In this document: in pieces, positions 6,299 to 14,402 of the stretch | Numbering within the stretch: the stretch's first letter is position 1 | Layout: each line of letters starts with the position of its first letter | Assembly: GCA_964392115.1 (NCBI GenBank) | Contig: CAYMOU010000010.1 | Span: 1 to 39,083, forward strand | Reading direction: 5' to 3' | Length of the DNA stretch: 39,083 bases | Source of the DNA: CAYXWM01 sp964392115 | Lineage (GTDB): Bacteria; Bacillota; Clostridia; Lachnospirales; WRBF01 | Made by a program: the position numbers and the translations under genes | Notes under the pieces: model-generated | What the model was told of the DNA's origin: nothing | What the model saw: only the letters and a program-made list of their open reading frames with translations | Databases searched by the model: none

Positions 6299-8509
6299 TT
6301 AATTAAGTTTAAAGTTAGAAACCATTTTTGCAAGTATTTCGGATTGGCTGTTAAGTTCTTGGGCGGCTGCGGCAGATTCTTCTGAGGTTGAAGAATTGTT
6401 TTGAACCACCTCGGAGATTTGATTAATACCCGAAGTAATAAGAGAGATACCTGCGGTTTGCTCACTGCTGGATTCGTCTATAGATACTATTATATCTGAA
6501 ATAGAGTTTATATCCTCCACAATAGCATCAAGTGCCTCGGAAGTATATCTTGCGGTTTCTGTACCGGAGTTAATCTTGGTTATGGTTTCCTTAATAAGTT
6601 CTTCTGTTTCTTTTGCTGCAGCTTGGCTTTTTGTGGCAAGAATTCTAACCTCTTCCGCAACTACAGAAAATCCTTTTCCTGCCAAACCTGCCCTAGCGGA
6701 TTCTATAGCAGCATTAAGCGCCAAAATGTTTGTTTGGAAAGCAATGTCATCAATAACCCTGATTATACTTGCAATATCCCGTGACGAGTTTTTAATATCC
6801 TTCATGGAATTAAGCATGGACAACATTTCTTTGCTGCCGTTGCCGGCACTGCTCATAGATCGTTTCGATAATTCATTTGCTTTCTTTGTTCTTTCTGCAT
6901 TTTCTTTTGATTGTTGATCGATAACGCTGACAGACGCAAGAAGTTCTTCTACAGCGCTTGCCTGGTTTGAAGCCCCTGTAGCCAAGACCATGGATGTTTG
7001 TGAAATTTGCCTTGCGCCGTACAAAACATGGTCAGAGGACGTTTTTAGTTCATTTATGGTTGCGTTAAGCCTTTTATTTATATTATTGATTGATTTCTTG
7101 ATTGAATCAAATTGGCCCACGTATTCTCGGGAGATTTTATATCGCAAGTCACCGCCTGCAATAGCTTCAAGTATATCGGTGATTTCGTTAATATAAGACC
7201 CGATAGATTTTACCATAACTCCCATAGACTTCATCATTTCAGAAAATTCGCCTTTGTGGTTGTTGCTTACCCGAACATTAAAATTACCCTTAGATAATTC
7301 TCGCAATAGGGAATTGGCTTCTTGTATGGGGTTACTGACAGCTAAAAGAAGATTATTCAGCCCTTCGGTTATATTTTTCCAACCACCCATATAGGAGTCT
7401 GAATTTACTCTTATGTCTAATACTCCGATTAAGGCGCTGTCTATTAACTTTGTCAGGTCTGTACTGAGTTCATTCATGTTTTTCTTGGACTCGTTAAACT
7501 TTTTGTTAATTATAGCCTTCTTGCCGGGTAATAATTTTAAAGTAGTATTAAAATTACCTTCACCCAACTCTCCGAAAGCATCTACTATCATTAAAGTTTC
7601 GTTTATCAGCGAGCCTGACATTGAATTAATACCTTGAGCCAAGGTTCTATATTCGCCAAAAAACAGGTAGTCTTCTATTCGAGCATCTATATTGCCGTTT
7701 TCGAAATCGTTGATAAGTTTACTTACTTCATTTATAAATTTGGATACCGTGGCACAAACCGCTTTGGTGGAATTTGCAAGCTGTCCCATTTCATCCTTGC
7801 TTTCGTAGGAAATATTGGTGTTCATATTTCCTTTAGCTATTTCTTCTACAGCCTGTTTAACTTGATTTAAAGGCTTGGTTATGGAACCGGATATGTACAT
7901 ACATATAAAAATCGAAAAAATAACAACCAAAATCCCTGAACCTATTGAAACATAAATCATTACATCTACGGCTTTTTCAATATTAAGTCCCAGGGTATCC
8001 GCTTTCTTTTCGGAATATTCTATTATAGGGTCTAAATTTTTATATATTTCAGCTACTGTAGGAACATATTTGCTGTCATACAGTTCGATGGCTTGGCTTT
8101 TTTGATAATTCAGTAAAAGAGAGAGCAGCTCTTCTCTTACCGGTGATATTTCTGTTAGTATTTTTTTTATACTGTCTACCGGTTCTCTGTCACCCATATA
8201 AAGTTGATCAATTACTGCGAAATCTTCACGTAACAATTCAGCCGCAGTGTTGGCAGCATCGGCAGATTCTTGGATTTTTTCTTTATCGTTGCGGTTTATT
8301 GCTTCCAGTAAGTATTTTTGAACTTCCTCGAAGCGCATTTTCACCCTGTTTGTGGCTGTACGAACCTCATAGGGTGAATGAATAAATGTTGTAAACTGCG
8401 ATTGAATGGAATTGGAGTTGTATAAAGAGACTACGGTGGAAATTATGAACAAAGCAATCAATATTACATACGAAACAATAAGCTTGGACCTAACTTTTAA
8501 GTTCTTCAT
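6299..8509 (-). CDS. Methyl-accepting chemotaxis protein with repeated HAMP-like units
   Basis: A 736-residue chemoreceptor. It has a membrane segment at about 10-30, a roughly 150-residue extracellular helical sensor region of the four-helix-bundle type, a second membrane segment (about 183-207), then a HAMP domain. At least two more HAMP-like segments follow before the signalling coiled coil, whose tip is IDDIAFQTNILALNAAIESA (586-605). The tip binds CheA and CheW. There is no CheR/CheB-docking pentapeptide at the C-terminus. The ligand is not predictable. It is monocistronic with a GGAGG ribosome site, and the 260-base upstream gap shows only a lone TATAAT on the minus strand (8558-8553). 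Confidence 0.93.
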   Translation of the reverse strand: MKNLKVRSKLIVSYVILIALFIISTVVSLYNSNSIQSQFTTFIHSPYEVRTATNRVKMRFEEVQKYLLEAINRNDKEKIQESADAANTAAELLREDFAVIDQLYMGDREPVDSIKKILTEISPVREELLSLLLNYQKSQAIELYDSKYVPTVAEIYKNLDPIIEYSEKKADTLGLNIEKAVDVMIYVSIGSGILVVIFSIFICMYISGSITKPLNQVKQAVEEIAKGNMNTNISYESKDEMGQLANSTKAVCATVSKFINEVSKLINDFENGNIDARIEDYLFFGEYRTLAQGINSMSGSLINETLMIVDAFGELGEGNFNTTLKLLPGKKAIINKKFNESKKNMNELSTDLTKLIDSALIGVLDIRVNSDSYMGGWKNITEGLNNLLLAVSNPIQEANSLLRELSKGNFNVRVSNNHKGEFSEMMKSMGVMVKSIGSYINEITDILEAIAGGDLRYKISREYVGQFDSIKKSINNINKRLNATINELKTSSDHVLYGARQISQTSMVLATGASNQASAVEELLASVSVIDQQSKENAERTKKANELSKRSMSSAGNGSKEMLSMLNSMKDIKNSSRDIASIIRVIDDIAFQTNILALNAAIESARAGLAGKGFSVVAEEVRILATKSQAAAKETEELIKETITKINSGTETARYTSEALDAIVEDINSISDIIVSIDESSSEQTAGISLITSGINQISEVVQNNSSTSEESAAAAQELNSQSEILAKMVSNFKLN

Positions 8510-8710
8510 GGTGTTTTCCTCCGGGAATTTTCTTCGGTCTGATTTGCGTACAATTATAGTCTCACTAATTTATTCCTCCGTATCTGCATAGAGACAGCAA
8601 AGTCCCTTTTTCCTTTTTTTCAAATAGATACGGACAAATATATTAATAATCAATTATATAGTAATTAGGACAAAAGTAAATAGAAAATCAGGCATAATTT
8701 GCATAAAATT

Positions 8711-8734
8711 AAGGCCTATCATACGATAGACCTT
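8711..8734 (-). terminator. Terminator of the FMN-binding protein gene
   Basis: A 10-bp stem with one internal mismatch and a four-base loop is followed on the minus strand by TTAATTTT. It lies 38 bases past the stop of the FMN-binding gene. Confidence 0.6.
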
Positions 8735-8772
8735 GTTATTGTAAATTAAATTTTTTTACGATATGAATATTT

Positions 8773-9171
8773 TTATTGCAATAATGCATTCTCTACAGCT
8801 TTTCTTAATACTACGCTTGAATTTGTTGCCCCGGATACAGCATCAACGTCTAAGGTTTGTTTTGCTATCATTTCATCTATAATTTTTTCAGCAGAACTGC
8901 CTCTTTCGTTTTTATGCTCAAGAATTTCTATGTCGGTAATGGTACCGCTTTTTACAGTGATACTGACTTTAGCATAAATAAAGTCTACGTTGCAATCGCC
9001 TTCATATGTACCGTCCGGTATGGTTTTAACATCAATGTGGGCAAATGTCATACCACGAACTGCATTTTGGTATTTATCCACGCTTAATATATAATTTATA
9101 TACAATACACCCAAAAACACAGCTAAGGCTATTGCAACAGCCCAAATAATAAGTTTTATGTTTAGTTTCAA
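8773..9171 (-). CDS. Membrane-anchored FMN-binding domain protein
   Basis: A 132-residue protein with a basic N-terminus, one membrane segment (about residues 6-26) and an external FMN_bind domain ending in DAVSGATNSS. In this family the Thr of an SGA(T/S) motif can receive FMN covalently from the transferase ApbE. Such proteins carry electrons outside the membrane in anaerobes, as in RnfG and extracellular electron transfer proteins. No apbE or partner oxidoreductase lies in the window. The TTG at 9171 is chosen because AAGGAG lies 7 bases before it. An upstream in-frame ATG at 9201 has no ribosome site and would add ten basic residues. The gene appears to be a single unit. Confidence 0.82.
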   Translation of the reverse strand: MKLNIKLIIWAVAIALAVFLGVLYINYILSVDKYQNAVRGMTFAHIDVKTIPDGTYEGDCNVDFIYAKVSITVKSGTITDIEILEHKNERGSSAEKIIDEMIAKQTLDVDAVSGATNSSVVLRKAVENALLQ

Positions 9172-9288
9172 TGTATATCTCCTTCTGATTTTTTTTGACA
9201 TTAATACTGTTATTAAGACTCATTCCAAGTAATTTAGGCTTATATTTTTTTGATAAACTTCCCTATGGCTTTTTTCAACGTGGCATAG

Positions 9289-9307
9289 TTTAGGCCTTAT
9301 GCCTAAA
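9289..9307. promoter_or_regulatory. Palindrome between FMN-binding and Cys-rich protein genes
   Basis: A perfect 7-bp palindrome TTTAGGC-CTTAT-GCCTAAA lies in the divergent intergenic region. It could be an operator or a short hairpin. Nothing in the sequence decides between these. Confidence 0.35.
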
Positions 9308-9382
9308 AAGGCATTATTACTGTGCTTCGAGTTTGATAATTTGCCAAGCAAGGTTAATTTACCAAATTTGTTAGGAGCATGT

Positions 9383-9410
9383 ACCAATCCGGTATTTGCG
9401 TCATATAATG
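9383..9410 (+). promoter_or_regulatory. SigK-like promoter of the Cys-rich protein gene
   Basis: ACC (9383-9385) and CATATAATG (9402-9410) are separated by 16 bases, matching the mother-cell sigma-K pattern AC-N17-CATA with the final base off consensus. TATAAT within the -10 could also serve SigA, but no TTGACA-like box lies at proper spacing. It lies 39 bases before the start codon. Confidence 0.5.
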
Positions 9411-9448
9411 TTATTGTAACACAAATCTATCGGATAGGAGGCAGTATT

Positions 9449-9805
9449 ATGCCTGATTGTGAAACTAATGTAATTACTGAATTTGCGGAAAACGAAACTT
9501 GCCCTGCTTATGGTTATCAAGCAGTATCTATATGCGTACCTGTTGAAGTAAAGCCTTATGCAAAAACAGGTAAAACTGTAACCAAATGCTGCGGTAACCC
9601 GGTTATTAAATCCGGAAAAGAAACTTGCACCGGCGAAAAAAATTCTACTTGTTACTTTACAATAAGTCAAGAAATAGTAATCGGTGTTCCTGTAGAATTT
9701 GGAGCAGATGCTTTTGTTGGTGATCATTATGTGGATTGCCTGGGTGCTTCGGCCGACGATAATTGCCCGAAAGTAGAAGATAAAGCAGAGGGTTATACCT
9801 TATAA
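9449..9805 (+). CDS. Small Cys-rich protein, probable spore-coat type
   Basis: A 118-residue acidic soluble protein with nine Cys residues. It has a repeated pattern of CVPVEVKPYA followed by TKCCGNP, then FTISQEIVIGVPVEFGA. No signal peptide or membrane segment is seen. I know of similar short Cys-rich proteins only as hypothetical or coat-associated proteins of spore-forming Clostridia, so the assignment is tentative. The ATG at 9449 is chosen over an in-frame ATG at 9299 because AGGAGG lies 7 bases before it and the predicted promoter sits between the two. A SigK-like promoter would place it in the mother cell late in sporulation, and Cys cross-linking would fit a coat role. Both points are inference. 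Confidence 0.6.
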   Translation: MPDCETNVITEFAENETCPAYGYQAVSICVPVEVKPYAKTGKTVTKCCGNPVIKSGKETCTGEKNSTCYFTISQEIVIGVPVEFGADAFVGDHYVDCLGASADDNCPKVEDKAEGYTL

Positions 9806-10394
9806 TTTGAATTAACGTCACGGTAATTAAGCTTTATCTTATTTGACAATATTAGAAGATATAGATGTTAAAAGATTAAGTATTCTTAAAAGCCGGGTGA
9901 AATACGAACCGGGCTTGATAAAACCTATAATCTAACGAATTTCTATGAAATCGTATATTAATCTTGTAAGTGTGACATTACCGTAACAAAACCTTACATA
10001 TCAAAACAGGCATAGAATATTTACATAAGAGGATATTGGGGTTATCTGTGTTACTTTACGAATATGGAAATTACAAATGTAAAAATAAGTATAGGTGATA
10101 AGAGGTTTTTGCTTTTTTTAAGTAAAGACCTCTTTTTGCCATATTCTGAATACATTAATTTGTTATTCAAGGGCGTATTTCCTCTAAACTAACGACATTC
10201 TTTACGGCTGATTTTCTGACTTTATCAAAAACTCCTAACATAATTATTCTGTTACGACTATCGATTCTTCCTTGAACGCCGAAAAATCAGGTACGAAAAT
10301 CTTACCGGTCCACTAATGGGAAAACACCCTAATCGGTTGTTTACAGGATACAAAATCTCCACAGCACTGTGATTATTTTTAAAGCACCCGGCTA
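9806..10394. other. 589-base gap without a recognisable gene
   Basis: No convincing coding region is seen. An 8-bp inverted repeat ACGGTAAT/ATTACCGT (9820-9827 and 9977-9984) flanks about 150 bases. A mismatched stem lies at 9890-9916 and a good terminator at 10100-10137. The stretch 10140-10394 shows nothing I can name. It may include a small RNA that ends at the 10100 terminator. Confidence 0.4.
10100..10137 (+). terminator. Orphan Rho-independent terminator
   Basis: AAGAGGT (10100-10106) pairs with ACCTCTT (10128-10134), followed by a T run, and the inner T/A tracts can extend the stem. It lies almost 300 bases beyond the nearest plus-strand gene. It therefore either ends a long 3' region of the Cys-rich gene or an unannotated RNA. 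Confidence 0.65.
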
Positions 10395-11081
10395 TTAAGG
10401 TGATTTAAAATAATCCCGTAGTTTTTCCCTGTCAGGAATAATAAATCTTTGATTTTTATAGATAACCAGGCCCAAATCCTTTAAAAGTTTTAACTGACGG
10501 GAAACGGTTTCACGTTTGGAGCCAAGCATATCTGCCAAAAAAGTTACGGTTATGTCTATTTTTATATGGCTGCCGTTTTTGCACAACTCTCCGTAGTCAT
10601 GAGAAAGCTTCCATAGCTTTGCGGCTAATTTTTTATCTCCTCGGATAGAGTTGGAGGTGTTTTTCATTTGCCTGTATAAGCGGCGGATTTTTATGGACAT
10701 GGAGTCAATTATAGCTTTTGTAAGGTCAAAATCCTTAGCCATTACTTTTAGCAGCAGGCTTTGGGGAATGGACAAAATTAACGAATCCTGTACGGCTTCA
10801 CAGTTAACCGAAGCAGGCAGGTTGTTTAGAATTACTTCATTTAAGACCTTTCCTTTTCCGTAGACAAAAATTATTTTTTTGTCCCCATCGCCGTTAAATT
10901 TATGTAGGGATACCATTCCGTTTAAAACGCAGTAAACATTCCGGACCGATTCTTTATCCCTAAATAAATATTCACCTTTACCCAATCGTTTAACGGTAGC
11001 CCCAGATTCCAGTTCCTCTAAAGAATCTTTGCCGGCATTTTTAAAGATTTCTATTGTGGATAACGCTTCTCTTATATTCAT
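10395..11081 (-). CDS. Crp/Fnr-family transcription regulator
   Basis: A 228-residue regulator with an N-terminal cyclic-nucleotide-binding-type beta roll (about 10-125), a long dimerisation helix and a C-terminal winged helix whose recognition part is GSKRETVSRQLKLL (187-200). It lacks the N-terminal Cys cluster of true Fnr proteins, with only scattered Cys residues, so oxygen sensing through an iron-sulfur cluster is unlikely. The effector is unknown. It lies 113 bases downstream of asrC on the same strand, behind a hairpin, so it may be co-transcribed by readthrough or have its own promoter. Control of the asr operon is a reasonable inference but not shown. Confidence 0.87.
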   Translation of the reverse strand: MNIREALSTIEIFKNAGKDSLEELESGATVKRLGKGEYLFRDKESVRNVYCVLNGMVSLHKFNGDGDKKIIFVYGKGKVLNEVILNNLPASVNCEAVQDSLILSIPQSLLLKVMAKDFDLTKAIIDSMSIKIRRLYRQMKNTSNSIRGDKKLAAKLWKLSHDYGELCKNGSHIKIDITVTFLADMLGSKRETVSRQLKLLKDLGLVIYKNQRFIIPDREKLRDYFKSP

Positions 11082-11124
11082 AGCTATATTTTTTGGTAAA
11101 AGTACGGATTTGTCAACTATAAAT

Positions 11125-11146
11125 TTTCAGCATAAAAAGGCTGAAA
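11125..11146 (-). terminator. Hairpin after asrC
   Basis: TTTCAGC (11125-11131) pairs with GCTGAAA (11140-11146). On the minus strand it is followed only by a T-poor stretch, so it may be a partial terminator or an attenuator before the Crp/Fnr gene. Confidence 0.5.
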
Positions 11147-11194
11147 GGGAATAATTCCGAATCAACCTTTGTTTTTCAAAGCAAGACATCATAT

Positions 11195-12160
11195 TTAGCT
11201 GTTTTTAATTCCGCTCCAATATACAGGTGTGTAGACTTGAGCTTTGGGCGATAATTGTACATCTTTTAAAGCCCATTTTTTATATTCTTCAAAGCCTGTA
11301 CGGTCTACGATGTAACCTATATGCTCTTTACCGCCGGGTGCAGTTAAATCTATGTAATTTTTAACGTAGTCATAGGTGTTTAGTATAATTTTAACAATGC
11401 TGTCCTCATCTATCCACTTAACAAAGTCCTCTGCCAAACGTGGGTTTTTCTTACCCGAGCGGCCGAATACCGCAAGTTTATAGTATTTCTCCCGGCTTCT
11501 TGTCCATGCTCTTGTAGGACAGGCTAAAACGCATTCTCCACAGCCTATACATTTTTCTTCATTGCGTTCAACCTTATAATTAACGGTTTTCAGCGCATCA
11601 ACGGACTTTCTTCTGCAAGCTTTAACACAGGCACCACAGTCAACACAACGGTCTTTGTCGTATTGGGGCTCTGTCATACCAATAATTCCAAAGTCATGCA
11701 TACGAATCTTTCCGCAATCGTTAGGGCAACCGGTAAGGGCCACTTTAAAGTGTAAATCATTGGGAAATATTGCCTTATCTATACGCTTTGCAAAGGTTGT
11801 GGTGTCATAACAGGCATATGGGCAAACCCGATTGCCTATGCAGGCGGCAACATTTCTGGTACCTGCCGCCGGGTAACCTTTGCCGGGTTCCGTTTGGTTA
11901 ATGTTTAAGCCTTCGATTATGGGCTGTATTAATTGGTTAATCTTGGGAATATCCTCAAAGGCTATGCCCGGTATTTCAAAACCTTGGCGAACGGTAATAT
12001 GTAAGGTGCCATTACCGTATTCTTCAGCTATATGTTGCAAAATGGGTAAATATTTGGCTTCTAAATGCCCGCCGGGAATACGGATACGAGAAGCTGTTAT
12101 TCCACGTTTTTTGGTTACACGAAACGCATTTTTCTTTAGCGGTTTGGTATTAATATCCAT
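11195..12160 (-). CDS. asrC: Anaerobic sulfite reductase subunit C (siroheme subunit)
   Basis: The 321-residue catalytic subunit reduces sulfite to sulfide. The siroheme/4Fe-4S coupled site is visible as C107-x5-C113 and C145-x3-C149 (TGCPNDCG). Two ferredoxin clusters follow at C172/175/178/182 and C204/207/210/214. Length and motif order match AsrC of Salmonella and clostridia. It is the last gene of asrABC, 15 bases after asrB. Reducing power would pass from NADH through AsrB and AsrA to this subunit. The enzyme is cytoplasmic and used in anaerobic sulfite respiration or detoxification. Confidence 0.96.
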   Translation of the reverse strand: MDINTKPLKKNAFRVTKKRGITASRIRIPGGHLEAKYLPILQHIAEEYGNGTLHITVRQGFEIPGIAFEDIPKINQLIQPIIEGLNINQTEPGKGYPAAGTRNVAACIGNRVCPYACYDTTTFAKRIDKAIFPNDLHFKVALTGCPNDCGKIRMHDFGIIGMTEPQYDKDRCVDCGACVKACRRKSVDALKTVNYKVERNEEKCIGCGECVLACPTRAWTRSREKYYKLAVFGRSGKKNPRLAEDFVKWIDEDSIVKIILNTYDYVKNYIDLTAPGGKEHIGYIVDRTGFEEYKKWALKDVQLSPKAQVYTPVYWSGIKNS

Positions 12161-12175
12161 AACTTACCTCCGTTC

Positions 12176-12967
12176 CTAATCCAATAAGTCCTTGCCCGTA
12201 GAATAATTAAACACCGGGCCGTCAAGGCATACATAAACATCGTTTATTTTACAGTGACCGCATTTGCCTATGCCGCAGCACATTTTTCGCTCGTGAGAAA
12301 TCCAAATATTTTCGGGCAAAAATCCAAAATTCAGCAAAGCTTTAACACTGAATTTCATCATTATGGGAGGCCCTACGACAACAGCAACAGCTTCGTTTAT
12401 GTTATCAACCACCAAGTTTGGGATATATTCTGTAACCAAGCCGCTTTTTAAGGAGCTGTCGCATTGGTTTGAATCCACGGTTAGAATTACTTTCATGTTT
12501 TTTTCCCATTTGTGAAAATCATTTTGAAACAAAATATCCTTGGGTGATTTAAAGCCGGCAATCAAGGTCATTTTTTTAATTTTGTCAGCATTTTCGGAAA
12601 AATGCTCTATTACCCCTCTTACGGGAGAAAGCCCGGTTCCGCCTGCAACCACTACGAGTTCCTTATTTTCGTAATTTGCTGTATCAAAACCGTTTCCGTA
12701 AGGGCCTCTTAAAAATAATTTTTCGCCTATGTAATGTTCAAATATTTCGTCGGTTACCTTACCCACACGGCGTATGGTTAGGTCTATGGTTCCGTTACCG
12801 AAACCGCTTACAGAAATAGGGGCTTCGCCGTATTTTGGGATAGATACTTCGAAGAATTGCCCGGGTTTTACAGAACCCTCATAAGTCATTCTAAAGGTGT
12901 ATTCTATATCTGTATGCTTGATTATTTCTTTAATCTCGGAGAGAAAAGGAATATATTCATTTTTCAT
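12176..12967 (-). CDS. asrB: Anaerobic sulfite reductase subunit B
   Basis: This 263-residue ferredoxin-NADP reductase-like flavoprotein takes electrons from NAD(P)H. It shows the flavin-binding RGPYGNG (87-93), the nucleotide-binding GGTGLSPVRG (109-118) and a C-terminal 2Fe-2S Cys set (C231, C236, C239, C247) typical of the dihydroorotate dehydrogenase electron-transfer family. The ATG at 12967 is chosen because GAGGAGGT lies 8 bases before it. An upstream in-frame TTG (12985) has no such support. Its start overlaps the end of asrA by 11 bases, which implies translational coupling. Confidence 0.95.
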   Translation of the reverse strand: MKNEYIPFLSEIKEIIKHTDIEYTFRMTYEGSVKPGQFFEVSIPKYGEAPISVSGFGNGTIDLTIRRVGKVTDEIFEHYIGEKLFLRGPYGNGFDTANYENKELVVVAGGTGLSPVRGVIEHFSENADKIKKMTLIAGFKSPKDILFQNDFHKWEKNMKVILTVDSNQCDSSLKSGLVTEYIPNLVVDNINEAVAVVVGPPIMMKFSVKALLNFGFLPENIWISHERKMCCGIGKCGHCKINDVYVCLDGPVFNYSTGKDLLD

Positions 12968-13976
12968 TACGGCGCACCTCCTCAACAGCGGTTTCCAACT
13001 TGTTTATGCAATTTGAAAAGGAAATATATTCGGGACAAACATCGTCGCAACGTCCGCAACCTACGCACATATGGTAGCCGAACCGTTGTTTGAAATCGAG
13101 AACTTTATGTAACACTTTAAAACGCATTCGTTCGCCGTTTTTCTTGCGGTATGATTCTCCGCCGGCTACGGTGCTGTATCCGTCTACCATGCAAGAAGCC
13201 TGTACTCTGCGACGTTCGCCTACCTTGGCATTATCTGTATAAAAAATATCTTGCATAGTGAAACAAGTACAGGTAGGGCAGACAAAATTACATCTTCCGC
13301 AAGCTATACAACGGCTGTCGTATTCGTCCCACATATGTGATTGGGCTACTTTCGCCGATAAATCTTTGGGGATATTTACCTTAACCTGTGTTTGGGAAAC
13401 GCTGCCGGGTTTTACGTCCGGTTGGTTTTGGCTGTAGGAAGCAAACAAGCTTTGCCATTGATCGAATTTGCAATCGGAAAGAAAATTTTCTCCATGTGGC
13501 TCTAGGCTTGCGTCATAAGCATGGGTTTCATTGGAGTTCATATCTACACAGAAACAATTTTCAAAAGATTCTTTGCAGCCGATTAATATGAATTTAATTC
13601 TTTCTCTTAAACGATTGTAATAATAATCCTCAAAGCCATTTTTAAGATATATCTGATCCAGACGTTTTACGGCCTGCATATCACAGCTTCGTAAAAAGAC
13701 TATTGCTCCTTTTTTTGGTGCATCCGCTTCTTTTACAGAATCCTCCGTAAAGTAAAACAAAGTTTCGGACAGGGGCAACAAAACTTCTTTGAATGAATAG
13801 TCGGATTTTTTGTCAAAGACAACTTCTTCGATTTTAGAAATTTTTCCGTACCTTACGGTGTCTGTGTCAGAGAAAGTTCCGTCATCAACCATAAGTTTCG
13901 GGGCATAAATTAAGTATTCCTCAGATAACTTGCCTAAGAGTGAATTTATGCTCTCTTTAGAGAACTCATAGCCCAT
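12957..13976 (-). CDS. asrA: Anaerobic sulfite reductase subunit A (ferredoxin-like)
   Basis: This 339-residue iron-sulfur protein links AsrB to AsrC. Two 4Fe-4S motifs are visible, C223/226/229/233 and C304/307/310/314. Length is close to the usual 340-350 residues. The ATG at 13976 is preferred over one six codons upstream (13994), because AGAGGTG lies 5 bases before it. It is the first gene of asrABC and has a predicted promoter about 45 bases upstream. The operon has the same order as in Salmonella. Confidence 0.95.
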   Translation of the reverse strand: MGYEFSKESINSLLGKLSEEYLIYAPKLMVDDGTFSDTDTVRYGKISKIEEVVFDKKSDYSFKEVLLPLSETLFYFTEDSVKEADAPKKGAIVFLRSCDMQAVKRLDQIYLKNGFEDYYYNRLRERIKFILIGCKESFENCFCVDMNSNETHAYDASLEPHGENFLSDCKFDQWQSLFASYSQNQPDVKPGSVSQTQVKVNIPKDLSAKVAQSHMWDEYDSRCIACGRCNFVCPTCTCFTMQDIFYTDNAKVGERRRVQASCMVDGYSTVAGGESYRKKNGERMRFKVLHKVLDFKQRFGYHMCVGCGRCDDVCPEYISFSNCINKLETAVEEVRRNEK

Positions 13977-14001
13977 TCTTACACCTCTTTCCATAAGAAA
14001 T

Positions 14002-14050
14002 AATTACACATTGTCGTGGTGATAATAGTATTATGTAATTTTAGTGTCAC
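14002..14050 (-). promoter_or_regulatory. asr promoter with flanking dyad
   Basis: On the minus strand GTGACA (14050-14045) and TATTAT (14027-14022) are 17 bases apart. A 7-bp inverted repeat AATTACA (14002-14008) / TGTAATT (14034-14040) overlaps the spacer and the start region, and could be a regulator site. It is not a clear Crp/Fnr box (TGTGA-N6-TCACA). Confidence 0.5.
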
Positions 14051-14348
14051 AAGACTTTAGCTGTTTTGCATTGCTTTTTATACAACTAAGAATACCGGAG
14101 AGATTGGATTTTGAATGTGATATATCTCACAACTGTGTTAAAAAATTTACGAGTGTTATTCTCTTGCAAACTTACTACTTGCCACAATATCACTTTATCG
14201 CTTATAATATGCAGAAAATTTGTACTCGGTAAAACCATGAATATACAGATTGTTATGAATTGTTGCAATTCCCTATACAATTGGATATACTGAAAATACT
14301 GTTATATACTCATTTTTTTAAATAACTAAGTTAATTGCCCTGTTATTC

Positions 14349-14378
14349 TTGATAACTTACTTATTTATTTAGTATAAA
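14349..14378 (+). promoter_or_regulatory. Promoter of the LacI-family gene
   Basis: TTGATA (14349-14354) and TATAAA (14373-14378) are 18 bases apart, with the start codon 24 bases further on behind GAGGAG. Confidence 0.55.
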
Positions 14379-14402
14379 CAAGACAGAACTGAGGAGAAGC
14401 AT

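Larger units (their letters stand above)
13977..14402. other. Divergent intergenic region between asrA and lacI-type gene
   Basis: This 426-base region carries a minus-strand promoter for asrA (14022-14050) and a plus-strand promoter for the LacI-type gene (14349-14378). The middle (14060-14330) is AT-rich and shows no convincing gene. Short open frames there lack ribosome sites. Confidence 0.5.

Noticed and set aside
8510..8772. Possible riboswitch in the leader of the chemoreceptor gene
   Set aside because: I looked for cyclic-di-GMP-type conserved blocks and did not find them. Only an isolated TATAAT is visible.
14044..14293. Short open frames on both strands between asrA and the LacI-type gene
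   Set aside because: They are AT-rich, lack ribosome sites and overlap the asr promoter.
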